Assembly: GCA_037501455.1 (NCBI GenBank)
Contig: CM074864.1
Coordinates: forward strand, 32,390,001 to 32,454,000
Length of the DNA: 64,000 nucleotides
From: Lantana camara
Lineage: Eukaryota > Streptophyta > Magnoliopsida > Lamiales > Verbenaceae
Direction: 5' to 3'
The notes under the pieces are model-generated. The model had not been told where the DNA came from, ran no database searches, and was given only the letters and a program-made list of their open reading frames with translations. Both the position numbers and the translations under genes were made by a program. Shown one piece after another: positions 22,278 through 33,761 of this stretch (position 1 is its first letter; every line of letters begins with the position of its first letter).

Positions 22278-23400
22278 GGGGCATACTTTTAGGCCACGTT
22301 TACATCTCAGGGAATGATAATGCATGTCATGATTTCATGGGTTGGACAAAGGGTCTAACATGTGTTTACGGTCCATGTTGGTAATTATTTATCAGCCCAG
22401 TTTGAATTATTTTTTTTTGTTTACTTTTGTTGCGGCTTTCCCATGTTTATGGAAAAAGACAAATACACCCCTTCCATAATTTGAGTCACCAAATCTTCTT
22501 CCCCAATTCCCACCTTAGCAGCGGCGCTGATCGCCAACAACCCCTCTCCTCCACGCCACTTCCGCCGCACCACCACTACCCAATTGGCCGGACTCTTTTC
22601 TCCCTCACTTTACCCGCTTCAATCTCTCCCTACCGTTCCTAATTAATTAAGCTCACAAAAGCAGTATGAATGTTCAAAGAATTACAGCTGCAATAGATAT
22701 CAACTCATATAGGAGGAATCATCAATCCCGTTTCCCCTAATCATCCCTAATTGTCACTGTAATTCTTTGTAAGGGAGTGGTAGTGCCCGACGGCGACGCC
22801 GCAAACATCAGGAGGTAGATCTGGATAGGAGTGGGCTCGTAAGCGTCGGAACCAAGGCCTAGGCCACCATCGTCACTCTCTGTCACATCGCCGGCGGCCG
22901 TTCCACCGGCGCCTTCTTGCTTCCTCTTTTCTCTGCCGCGTTACCTTCGCCTAGCAAGCCCTCACACACAGCCGCCACCTTTTCCTCCTACCGCCATCAC
23001 TCCCTCAGTTTTTCAATGGCAATTTCATGTAAATAAATGGTAATATTGGACAGCATAGTAATTTTCCCCCTATGTTTATCTCTTTTAGTTTTAAACACGG
23101 CAAATTAGCGTGTTTAAAAATCATGGCTATTCATGCGGCAGACACGGGCTTGCCCATTTGTCACAGGTTTGAACCCACGAAAAGTAAACAAATGAAAATG
23201 CATGTCAAAGCCCACAAACATGCCTTATGTAAAGATGTAAACGCGGCCTTAAAAGTCCCATTGACTTAAAATTTTTTTACATTGCTCCCCACTTCAAAAA
23301 TTTTGTTTACTAACTACCTAATTGAGTTTGCTAATTTTCCATCACTCCCTAGCTACCCAAATTGTCTGTTTTACCCTCAAGAATTGCCTTTTACGTACCA
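22278..23400 (+). repeat. Left terminal inverted repeat of the MULE, interrupted by a TIR transposon
   Basis: Made of 22278-22291 and about 23252-23400. Its partner is 61937 down to about 61790. Similarity is strongest at CTCCCCACTTCAAAAATT (23286-23303 region) and continues for roughly 130-150 bases with gaps. Confidence 0.65.
22292..23248. mobile_element. PIF/Harbinger-like non-autonomous TIR transposon, 957 bp
   Basis: The termini are GGCCACGTTTACATCT (22292-22307) and AGATGTAAACGCGGCC (23233-23248), a 16-bp inverted repeat with one mismatch. They are flanked by TTA (22289-22291) and TTA (23249-23251), the 3-bp target duplication preferred by PIF/Harbinger elements. There is no transposase ORF. 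The interior includes a GC-rich stretch (22780-22990) rich in CGCCG that looks like captured or unrelated genic sequence. It lies 14 bases inside the left MULE terminus. Confidence 0.85.
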
Positions 23401-23763
23401 AACAGATTGAGTCTAGCTAGGGTTCTTCCACACATTTCTTCCCAATTCGGCCATTGCACCACCCCATCTTGCCGGCGAGACTCATAGCTATTAACGGTGG
23501 GCTATTTCCTCAAGGAATGACACTCTTCTTCCCTCTATCACATACATCTCGATAGGGCTTCTTATTGGTTGTTCAAGTGAATCGGCGACGGAAATTGGCA
23601 CCGAAAACTCTCTCCGACAAATTTGAGGGCTGAGTTTCCATTCCCGTGCTTTCTAAGCTTAGGCAACTTTGTTCTTTTTCTCTATTTCTTAGTGTTGATT
23701 CTACATTTCGTGGTTCTCTCCCAGTTTATTTATTTATTTATTTTGGTTTGTTTTGTATAAATT

Positions 23764-23969
23764 CATGACTTGCTCAAACGAAGAAGGTGACCCTAATGCC
23801 CCCGTGCGTCTCTTGGACAGTATGATATCCATGGGTATGATGGTGCATCGTATAATAGAGTGAGATGGTAAATGTGATCGTTAGGATTTTATCATCAAAC
23901 TGTTTGATGATATGCCCGAAAGGGACATATGCCCGAAAGATTGGGCCTTCCCATTAATTCTCAACAAAA
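23764..23969 (+). pseudogene. Possible PPR-protein fragment captured by the MULE
   Basis: The frame starting ATGACTTGC at about 23766 reads through one stop into KLFDDMPERDICPKDWAFP near 23898-23952. LFDxMPERD is a hallmark of plant PLS-class pentatricopeptide repeat proteins, which bind organellar RNA. Only about one repeat is visible, so this is a fragment at best and may be chance. Confidence 0.35.
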
Positions 23970-24333
23970 ATGGAAGCTCTGGGTTTTCAGTTCTCACCCA
24001 TCAAAGCTATAAATCTCACCCAGCAGACAAAGATGTAACAATTTTTGGCCTCAGGTCCTGTGCCAATTGGAGGCTCGTCTTTCTTGAATCTCAAAATTAA
24101 CCAAAAGGTAAAGAAAGATTTAAATTTTTTTTTGTTTGAGTTTTGTTTTTGCTTGATTATGCATCTTGAATGATATTTCTAAAATGGGTTTTTGTTGTTC
24201 TCTGTTCTTTCTCATGGAATTTGGTGTTAATTAGTGCAGGGGTGGCATAAGAATGCAAGTAGTTGAAGAAGAGTACGAGATGAAGCAAATGAGTGATATG
24301 GTTGCTGCTAAAAACTAAAAAGAGATGGGAGTC

Positions 24334-27300
24334 TGTGACGCCCCACATCTCGATCTAGGTAGGGTTTGGCACGAGAGTGTACGATTTATCTTTCCATTGC
24401 ATGAGTTATGTGGAATTATGCCTTAATTTGGTAATCATTCTTGTGCTTATGTGAAATACATGAATTGTATGAAATACATGACTATTTGATATGTTAATTA
24501 TGTGCTCGTATTGTTCCTATTGAGCTTTGATAGCGTGTTTTATGATTAAACGAAACTATGTGCTTATTTGGACATTAAAGCATAATTTAGGGACAAAAAG
24601 GTAAATTTATTTTCTGAGCTTGGAACTGGATAGAACTTAATGAAATTGATTAGATGATTCGATTATGAGATCGTGGGTTCTTGAATCGCTCGATTTGGAG
24701 TTCGGACAAAGAAGTTATAACCGTTTTACGAAAAGTCAACCCTTTCAAGCCTAAATGTTGACCTGCGACCCAATTTCAATCCTGACCCAATTTGAGACCC
24801 AATCTCACTTAAATCCGACCCGTATGACCCGTTCCATGGCCCTATTCAGCTGACCCAAATCAGATTATAACACCAAACTTAAGTTACGTTATTTTCATAA
24901 GATTCAAGCCATTCTCTCTCAAGACCTTCTCTTAAGTCTATTCATATTCTCTCAAGAACACCTAAGACCTTCAAACCATTTTCAAGAACCAAGATCGAAG
25001 ATTAAAGCTGGAGATTCAAGACTAGAGAACAAGATTCCCTCTTCGATTTCCAGCTCCCAAGGTAAGATTTGTGTGCTCTTTTCATGGGTTTATGTTCTTG
25101 ATGGTTTTGAGCTTGAATGTGAATCTAGGGTTCATGTTAGTCGGATTAAATCCGAATTTGTTGATGGAAATATGTTTATCTTGATGCTAGGAACGATTTG
25201 ATAGAAGAATTTCTTGTTTTCATGTTCATTTGAAGATTTCACCATTAAAGCACTTTGAAGCTTTCATAAGAACTTATGCATGTTTATGTTCTAACATATT
25301 TTAGATTGTTTTGATGATGGATTCATGTTCCTTATGTGCTTTTATGAAGAATATGATAGGTTTCCTTAAGTTTCATGCTTGTTTGAAGAAACCACCATTG
25401 TTGACCTTTAAAGCTCCTATGAATATTCTTACATGTTCATCTTCTTGTGTGTTTTAGCTTGATTTGGTGATTGATTCTTGTTCCTTGAGCAATTTCATGA
25501 AGAATGTGATTAATTTCCTTAAGTTTCTTGCATGATTGGGGATTTCACCATTTTTGAGTTTGAAGCTTTGAATGTGTGAAGAAGATGAAGTTCATGTTTG
25601 TAATTTGTTGGAATTTTGATGCATATTCATTCCTAAATGTTCATGACATGATATTTGATGTTTAAATTCATTTATAGATATTGCATTAGCTTTGGAACAT
25701 GATTTAGGAGTATTTGGAGCTTAATTTTCATAATTTTCTAGCATATGTTCGTAAATCCGTTTTGCACCAATCGCATGTCAAACGCCCGTGTGAAAATTGC
25801 ATTGAAACCCCAAACCCCCATTTGAAAAAATACTGTCACGTTTTTTCAAGGGCCAAACGCCCGTTTGCATTTCCTTCACAAACACCAAACGCCCGTTTGG
25901 GTGCTCTCGGATCCAATTTTCAAGTTTTTGTGATTTTGATCGTTTTGCTTCGTTTTCACTCCCTTTGCACTTCTTACACCCCTAATATGATATATATGAC
26001 TTGGAATCATGTTTATGTGCTTTATAATGTCTTGTATGACTCGATTATGTGTAAGAGTATGCTAAGTATGGTTCACATGTTGCTAATTGCATGTCTTATG
26101 ACTTGAAAGCTCGTGATATGACTCGTATGACTTCATTTGATTGTAATTGCTAAGTTATGCCATCCTTGGACATTCATTGCACATCATGAGCATATTTTCA
26201 TTCTTTTAAGTCGTGCGTCGTCTTACTTGGTTTGAGTCGACTCTTACCTTTGTTGGTACGTTTGTCTTGTTTAGGTGGTGAGTCCTCAGACGAGTCAACT
26301 TAGTTGTTCGTGGTGGTTCTTCGGTTGGTTCGTGGTAAAGGTGTGGAGTTATATATACTTATGAAATGTTTTCAAAACTGTGGACACATATGGCCTATCA
26401 TATTTGATGATTTAAACTCCCGTTTTCAAAATGTATATGTAGGCTTTATAAGCCGAGATTGGGAGCTTTGCTCGTATTATAGATATTTATTTATGAAAAA
26501 CGGTTTACAAGTAAAACTTGAGTCTTGGTATATGGGATAGGTACCCAAAATGCTTTCGGAACTTTCATTTGAATATTATGTATGTGTGAGTTGTGTAGCG
26601 AGCCTTTGTTATACCTTGCAAGGACGCTTGCTTGGTCGGTTCTTTTAATAGCGCTCGGGGCGGAGTAAGTGGTGACACCGGGAACGCAAGGGCGGACGGT
26701 TGATCCCTTACGAACTACCCACTTTTAGACAAGTTTGCTAAGACTCCGAGGAGGATTCGGGGTTAAGGTAGGCTTGGGGGAAAGTAGGTTTCATGGACCC
26801 ACTTCTCCACGGTTCTTTTGCGATGATCGGGGGGTGCACACCCTCGACATCAATGGCGTTAAGGATGGATTGGTTTGATTTCACTTGGTTTGGGAAGTAA
26901 GGATAGAGTGCTCGTACTCGCAGAGCCGATGCTTTGGTTCATGATTCGTTTTACAAAACATACATTTGCTTTGAAAAGAATTGAATCATGGATATCCTTG
27001 TTTGAGCATGCATTGAACCCCTTATATTATATTATGTAAACTTCTCCTCACCAGTTCCTTTTGAGCTGACCTCCTTTACCTTTCGTGTCCCCAGGTCGCG
27101 TTTTGGAGTTTTGCTAGGCGGGGGTCTTGCTTGAGAGTTGTTGTCGAGTCTAGCTTGTACTCGTTGTGTCGTTATATACTTTATGTTTTATGTTTCGCTT
27201 TTGGATTTATGGATTCGGTTTGTATGACGAAGTATTATGTTAGTTTGGACCGTGATGGTCACTTAGGATGGATTACATTCCGTATTTTGAGTATTACGTG

Positions 27301-27543
27301 CTGGACCGTGATGGTCATTTACATGTTGGATATATTACTCTTATGGCTTGATGAATGCAATTTGATTTAAGCTTCCGCATACATGTGTGTCTTTTACTCG
27401 CTTTGTGAGTCTAGCACCGCCTAGCTAGGATGTTTGTTTGTCACCGCTTGCTTCGTACTTGGCGGGTATGTGGATAGCAATTCTATATACAAGCTAGGTC
27501 CGTAGCGCGGGATAGGCGTGGATGCCCTCTTCCGGGCGTTACA
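24334..27543 (+). repeat. LTR, 3210 bp, of the gypsy-type insertion
   Basis: Starts TGTGACGCCCC and ends GGGCGTTACA. It includes three AAACGCCCGT motifs at about 25779-25900 and, near its 3' end, GCTAGGCGGGGG at about 27112, like the other long LTRs here. Short ORFs inside it show no domain. Confidence 0.88.
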
Positions 27544-27555
27544 CCCCTATTTGGT

Positions 27556-27568
27556 TGGTACTAGAGCC
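27556..27568 (+). other. Mutated primer binding site
   Basis: TGGTACTAGAGCC differs from the canonical TGGTATCAGAGCC by a TC/CT swap. It lies 12 bases after the LTR end. Confidence 0.8.
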
Positions 27569-27969
27569 GAATGTTCAAAACCGGGCTCTTGAGTCGTCTC
27601 GAGTCGTCTAGGTCGAACGAAAATAGGAACAACTTGCTTATGTGCCTTTAATTGATTCATTTTGTATATGCTACATTATTGATTAACATAATTGTTCTTC
27701 CATCACATGAGCATCTTGGATTGAATATGTTGTTTCTATTGTGGCCTTTTGTTAATTACTTGCCTATATCACCTAACTTGCAACTATCTTGTTGTACTTA
27801 ATTCGTTTCGTACCTATGTGTTAGCTTGTTTCAAATTGTCTACAATCTTATGATACGTATATCTTGTTAACTATTGCTTCTAAATTATGCAATTGCATTG
27901 CTTACTTGACAATATGTGACATGAGCATATGACTAATCGACATGCATACATGATAATATTGCGTGTAGG

Positions 27970-29199
27970 ATGCCTCCTCGTAGAAGTGATCGCTCTCCAG
28001 CACGCCAAAATGAGCAAGATCCTCCAGCAGAAAATCAACATGCACCACAACTGTCACCTCTGAATGTTAACGATTTGCTCACTATTATGATTCAGATTTT
28101 GCAACTCCTATAAGCACCGCAAACCTTACTGGCACCTCCGGCGTTGACACCTACGCCCACCGTCAAGGAGCAAGGGTTTCGGACTAAAGGAGTAGCTTTC
28201 GGATCGGGGTCTGAGAGATCATCATCTTTGATAGTACCTTCGACTCGCCGAGTACCACATAGGGAGTTAGGAGGTAAGAAGGCTAAGGATCGCGATCGAA
28301 GGAGAGACCACCATACGGATAAAAAGGGTAAGGCTAAGATTTCTACACCTCAAGTATCGGCCCCTCAAGTTACTAAGGGCCATGACCCGTGTGAGCATTG
28401 TGGTCGTGCTACACATCTTGGGGAGAATTGTTGGTGGAAACAACGTAGATATTTCGATTGTGGCAGCACCAAACATTTGGTAAGGAATTGTGATAGACCG
28501 AGAACTAGAGGTTTGTATGAGCATCCTAGCGACATTGGCCATAAGGGAGACGAATGTTGGGGAGAGATTGGGAAATGCTTTACTTGTGGGGATCCAGCAC
28601 TTTGGGCTAAGGATTGTAATCAGAGGATGGACCGACAGAATTTGGAAGGGCTTCGTGGGAAGTTAGCGAGGACCTTGACTCAGGTAGAGACCAACGATTG
28701 GGCCACCGCTACCGGGCTAGCTATGGAAGTTGAAGCGGAGGAACAAAGACTTGGAACTAGGAAGAATGTTGCTAATCCTTGTTTCAGTTCGGGTTTTAAG
28801 AGAGTTGTCCCTAGTTCTTTCTCTCAACCTCCACCGCCGAAGAAGGGCGACGTGATGGTTAAGAAAGGGAAAGGAAAGGAGATTCTATCAGCAAGGGCGT
28901 AAACCTTGTAATCATTGTGCTAGCATCACTCATCGTGGGGAAATTGTTGGAAGAAATTGGGGAAATGCTTCAATTATGGGAGCACCGGATACATAGCAAG
29001 GAATTGCACCGAGCCGAAAGCTCAACGATCGGTTGGGATGGCGAGGCCCGTGACTCATGCACGTGCTTGTGCGTTGAATGGAGGGCAAGAGGATGATGAG
29101 TATGACTTCCGTACTACGGTAAAAGGTACGGATTGGATTCATGGCATTGCACTCATACATTTTGGTTTGGATGTCATTACCGAATTGTTACACTTGTGA
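27970..29199 (+). pseudogene. Degenerate gag with several zinc knuckles, no capsid domain
   Basis: ATG at 27970 (MPPRRSDRSPARQNEQD). An in-frame TAA is at 28111-28113, and the frame then stays open to 28902. The capsid domain expected between the N-terminus and the knuckles is missing. Successive CCHC-like motifs follow: CEHCGRATHLGENC (intact), YFDCGSTKHLVRNC (first Cys lost), CFTCGDPALWAKDC (His lost) and, in a shifted frame at about 28963, CFNYGSTGYIARNC (two ligands lost). The end resembles the junction before protease in gypsy gag (THARACALNGGQEDDEYDF), but no protease or RT follows. Function is surely lost. Confidence 0.78.
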
Positions 29200-29264
29200 C
29201 GTTATATGCTAGAATGTAATTATTTGATATACATGTGATTTGCGATGCTAATTACTTTAAGTGC

Positions 29265-29478
29265 TAATCATAAAACACGCTATCAAAGCTCAATAGGAAC
29301 AATACGAGCACGTAATTAACATATAAAATAGTCATGTATTTCATACAATTCATGTATTTCACATAAACACAAAAATGATTACCAAATTAAGGCATAATTC
29401 CACATAAATCATGCAACGGAAAGATAAATCGTACACTCTCGTGCCAAACCCTACCTAGATCGAGAAGCGGGGCGTCAC
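29265..29478 (-). repeat. Inverted 214-bp LTR stub
   Basis: The reverse complement matches the first 215 bases of the LTR at 24334 (to about 24548), with roughly ten differences by eye. The match stops abruptly at 29265. The 65 bases before it, after the gag relic, are unassigned. Confidence 0.88.
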
Positions 29479-29930
29479 AGAGTCTCTGGTAATTTTATTT
29501 TTAATTCTAATTTGTTTGATTATTCTAGTGTTCTATATAAATTCATAGAAATCATGAATTTTAATCATAGTTTAGTCCCGTTAACACTAACATTGTCATG
29601 TTAGTGGCTCATCTCTAGTATATTAGAACAGCAAAATTAAGTCTAGTTTATATTTGAGTTAGCTATTATACATTCAGCTCGCTTTTACTAGATTGCTGCT
29701 TATTATTCGTGTTGTAATAAAATGTGTATTGATTATAGTATTGAAACATATATTCTCTAATTTAGGTCATGGATGGAAAAGTTAAAGTTTTAACTCCAAG
29801 AGAAGCTGAATATGCCATTCAACATGGGTTTTCTTCGATTTTGTTGCGAAGGCATGGGTCAAAGGTTCTACATGGGTTCCAATATTTGATGTTGATGATT
29901 CAGTTGATGCTGGAACTATTTCGAGAAAGG

Positions 29931-30119
29931 TTATACATGGGTTCCAATCAAATTTTCTAAATTCGCTCTGCAATTTGTATTAGTTTGTATAATTTATGAA
30001 CAATCTGTATAATAATTAAGTTTGTTGAACTGGAATGATCCTTGTTATGCGTATTGCATACTTGTTTTTCCTACATTTGTGTTGCCTGGTATTTGTTGGA
30101 ATGGAATGGTCCTAGTTAT
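29931..30119. other. AT-rich stretch between rhodanese fragment and tandem repeats
   Basis: Contains repeated phrases such as GAATGATCCTTGTTAT and GGAATGGT. No gene is seen. Confidence 0.4.
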
Positions 30120-31705
30120 ACTGGAATGGTATTTGTTGGACTGGAATGATCCTTTTTTCATACTGCATATCTCCAGATTTTATACTACATATCGGTAATT
30201 AAGTACATCAATTGTACTTTTTTATACCACATTTCACCAAATTGGTACTACATAAAAAAAGTTTTATAATTCCACCTCCTGGGATCTATAAAAGCAAATC
30301 CTTACTTTTTATGTTTGTATACTACATATCAACAACTAAATATATCTGTGTATTTAGTTTGTTTGATTTGGAATGATCCTTGTTATCTGTATTGCATACT
30401 TGATTTTCCAATATTAGTGTTGCCTTTTGTTTTTTCGGAATTGATACCTTATAGTTAGGTTTATGTACTCTATTACTGCTTCTGTATACTATATATTGGC
30501 AATTTTGTACTACAGGAAAAAGGTTTTCAAGATTTTATACCACATATTGATAATTAAATACCTTAATTATGTTTCTTTATACCACATATCGCCAAATTTG
30601 TACTACATGAAAAAGGTTGTATGATTCTACGTCTCTTGGTCAATATAAGCGAATCCTTAGTTTTCACGATTTTATACTACATATTGGTAATTAAATACTT
30701 TAATTTTGTTAATATATACCACATATCACTAAATTTGTACTAAATGAAAAAAGTTGTGTTATTCCAATTCATGGGGGTGAAAAAAGCGAATCCATACTTT
30801 TCAGGATTTTATACGACATATGGACAATTAAATACCTGATTTCCATTTTCTTATACGACATATCGCCAAATTTATACTACATGAAGAAAAATTGTGTAAT
30901 TCCAACTCATGGGGGTGAAAAAAGCGAATGCATACTTTTCAGGATTTTATACAACATATGGATAATTAAATACCTGATTTCCATTTTCTTATACTTCATA
31001 TCGCTAAATTTATACCACATGAAGAAAGTTGTTTGAAAGCACCAAAGGATACGTATAAATACTGAATTGGTACAAATGATATGTTGTGTGATACTATACT
31101 ACGTGATACAATTATCAATATACCAAATGAGGATGATCAATATAATATTCTGTGACATTATAGTAAATGATACATGCTAAAGGATTAAATATGTTGTGTG
31201 ATAATGTACCAATTGCATACAAAAATGTTATTATGTGATCATATACTACCAAAATGTTATTATGTGATCATATACTACAAAAATGATCAATAATAGGTTT
31301 GAAAGTTGTGCAATTCCAACTCATGGGGGTGAAAAAAGCGAATACATACTTTTCAGGATTTTATATGACATATGGACAATTAAATACCTGATTTTCGTTT
31401 TCTTATACTACATATCGTCAAATTTATACTATATGAAGAAAGTTGTGTAATTCCAACTCATGAGGGTTATAAAAGTGAACCTGATACTTTTTAGGATTTT
31501 CTACGACATATGGGCAATTAGATACATCATTTTCGATTTCTTATACTACATATCGTCAAATTTATACTACATGAAGAAAGTTGTGTAATTCCAACTCGCG
31601 GGGGTGAAAAAAGCGAATCCATAATTTTGAGGATTTTATACGATATATGGACAATTAAATTCCTGATTTCCGTTTTCTTTTACTACATATCGCTAAATTT
31701 ATACT
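30120..31705. repeat. Degenerate tandem repeat, unit about 137 bp
   Basis: The phrase CTCATGGGGGTGAAAAAAGC and variants recur at about 30765, 30903, 31317, 31454 and 31591 at 137-138-bp spacing, each followed by a TTTATAC(G/T)ACATATGG phrase. Older copies to the left are more diverged, and the run is interrupted at about 31040-31300. No coding potential. Confidence 0.85.
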
Positions 31706-32340
31706 GGGATATAAATACGGTATTACAATGTTTTTATACTACATTACGTGAGTTCAATACTACAACAGTGTTATCAATATACTTGATTATTGTCCCAACA
31801 TACCAGATTTCCATGAATCAATACCTCATAATGGGATATAAATATGGTATTACAACATTTTTATACTACATTACGTGAGTTCAATACTACAACAGTGTTA
31901 TCAATATACTAAATTATTGTCCCAACATACCAGATTTCCATGAATCAATACCTCATAATGGGATATAAATATGGTATTACAACATTTTTATACTACATTA
32001 CGTGATTTCAATAGTACAACAATGTTATCAACATACTAGATTATTGTCCCAACATACCAGATTTCCATGAATCAATACCTCATAGTGGGACATAAATACG
32101 GTATTACAACGTTTTTATACTACATTACGTGAGTTCAATACTACAACAGTGTTATCAACATACTAAATTATTGTTCCTATATACTAGATTTCCATGAATC
32201 ATTACCTCATACTAGGATATAAATACAGTATTACAATGATTTTATACTACATTACGCCAGTTCAAAATTACAACAGTGTTATCAACATACTAGATTTCGA
32301 GGAACTAGTATCTCATTATGGGATATAAATACAACCATAA
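31706..32340. repeat. Tandem repeat, unit 127 bp, about five copies
   Basis: GGGATATAAATA recurs at 31706, 31833, 31960, 32087 and 32214 (with variants), exactly 127 bp apart, and again at about 32320 after a shortened unit. The unit shares short phrases (TATACTACAT) with the 137-bp repeat. The short ORF at 31627-31878 is a by-product. Confidence 0.92.
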
Positions 32341-32525
32341 TATCCAGCCATATCCATACTATCAACAACTAATACAAAAAGTTTAAAAACTTACATATCC
32401 AACCATTCACCGTAATATCAGTAATATCAATACCACAATATTACATTGTAGTACTACAAAATGTGATATCAATACCATAAAGTTCAAGGGCAAACAACAA
32501 AAATACAGTCCTTTACAACAACATA

Positions 32526-33761
32526 TCAAAAATAGACCAAATATCCACTTACCAATAACAGACCAAATACCCAACCAACATATCTACCGTCTCGCCGTAA
32601 TGATCCTACTTTTTCTCCATTCTGAAACTCTTCTTGCATTTGCATGAAAGACTGGGAAAACGCAGCTTGAGCTGTAACATAAGCTAGTGCTTGTTGATGG
32701 GACATCTCGAAAGGGCTCTGCATGTAATTTAACAAACTTTTAAATTCTTTCAATCACTAAGCTTCCAAAAGTGCTTTTACACTCAGGAAATAGCCCAAAA
32801 AGTTCTTCAACAGCTCATTAATTTTTGCTTAGAAATTGAATTAGGACACTAAATCCAAATGGGATTCTTTCTTGTTCCGATCCCAAGTCCTCAATTTCTT
32901 GAAATTAAAATTTGGGGATTCCTCCAATTCCATAAAGCCCACATCTCTGATTCATAAAGCAAAACGAAATAGAGTTGAATAATAGATTTAATTTCATTAA
33001 GATTTCATCTTTTCCCGATCTCATGATCTATAATCCCCTAAACTCCATGAATCCAATTCCAAAACCCAATTCTCCACAAAACTCAACAATTAAGTGAGCA
33101 AAAATTACCTGAAGTGGTGACAAAAACTCTGGCTCAGCCATTTCTGCCAAAGATAACATCACAAGATTAATAACAATTTTATCTACAAAAAAGAAGTAAT
33201 AGCGTATCTAAACACAGAAATATCGTATTTGAGCAGAAGATGGAAAAAAAATGTTAGGGCTTTTAAATTCAAACAACCCACAAACAAATAAGGTCATTTC
33301 GATTCAAGGAACATCCAAAGAAGTCAGACATTTCAATTCAATCAACTAAATGACAATTTCGTGTACAAAAATGGTGTAATGACGTTTCTAAAAATTGAAA
33401 TATCTTATTCAAGCAGAATATGGAAAAAAAAGGCTAGGCTTTTTGATTCAAATAACTTACACCCAAATTTGGGGATTTCAGTTCAATAAACACCCAACCA
33501 AAGCAGGCATTTAAATTCAATCAACACCCAACCAATTTCGTGTAAAAAAATGGGCAATAACATAGCTAAGACTTGATATTTCGTATTGGAATAAAGAGGG
33601 GAAAAAAGGTAAAAAATTTAGGGAAAATACCTGAATCGGCGTCCTCGTCGTCGTCCACATTGGCGACGGAAATCCCTAACCTGTAGAAACACCTAATCGG
33701 AGGAAACCCTTGAGCGGCGGAAACCCTAATCGCTGAAAACTCCCTCAACGAGGGAAATCTT
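32526..33761 (-). pseudogene. Spliced host-gene fragment of unknown product, running inward from the right MULE end
   Basis: On the minus strand a leader exon (33761-33631; GC-rich, upstream part displaced to beyond 61607 by the copia array) ends at a GT donor. A short exon 33143-33109 encodes MAEPEFLSPLQ. A GT..AG intron (33108-32718) leads to an exon from 32717 reading SPFEMSHQQALAYVTAQ and SFMQMQEEFQNGEKVG, with the frame closing at 32526. The phases fit, so the model is good, but I do not recognise the family. After about residue 55 the text (GWVFGLLLVSGYLVYF) looks like read-through into intron or filler. It is probably the 5' end of a host gene captured at DNA level; whether it is transcribed is unknown. 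Confidence 0.55.

Larger units (their letters stand above)
24334..29478 (+). mobile_element. Aberrant gypsy-type insertion: full LTR, defective gag, inverted LTR stub
   Basis: The left end is a full LTR in + orientation (TGTGACGCC.., 24334-27543), followed by a primer site and a broken gag. The right end is not a direct LTR but a 214-bp inverted copy of the LTR start, ending GGGGCGTCACA at 29478. Both outer ends are therefore the same LTR terminus in inverted orientation. A perfect 5-bp duplication GAGTC flanks the whole (24329-24333 and 29479-29483), inside exon 2 of the rhodanese fragment, so it inserted as one unit or was rearranged internally without loss of the flanks. No pol is present. 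Confidence 0.85.
23970..29930 (+). pseudogene. Rhodanese-like protein fragment (STR11-like, chloroplast type), split by an LTR element
   Basis: Exon 1 starts MEALGFQFSP at 23970, has a TAA after 22 codons, and ends at a GT donor at 24108. Exon 2 (24240-24333, resuming after the TE at 29484-29487) reads RMQVVEEEYEMKQMSDM, then the AAKK/RWESL region with a small frameshifting duplication. Exon 3 (29766-29930) reads GKVKVLTPREAEYAIQHG, then after an internal deletion KAWVKGSTWVPIFDVDD and AGTISRKV. The order and wording match plant rhodanese-like protein 11, a plastid protein with one rhodanese domain. The deletion removes the start of the rhodanese fold, and nothing after exon 3 is present, so the sulphurtransferase active loop is absent. 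Exon-intron structure is kept, so capture was at the DNA level. Confidence 0.7.

Noticed and set aside
22780..22990. GC-rich stretch considered as a gene exon
   Set aside because: No ORF of useful length on either strand; it lies inside the TIR transposon.
31706..32340. Regular repeats considered as a CRISPR array
   Set aside because: The units are head-to-tail 127-bp repeats without unique spacers, in a plant genome.
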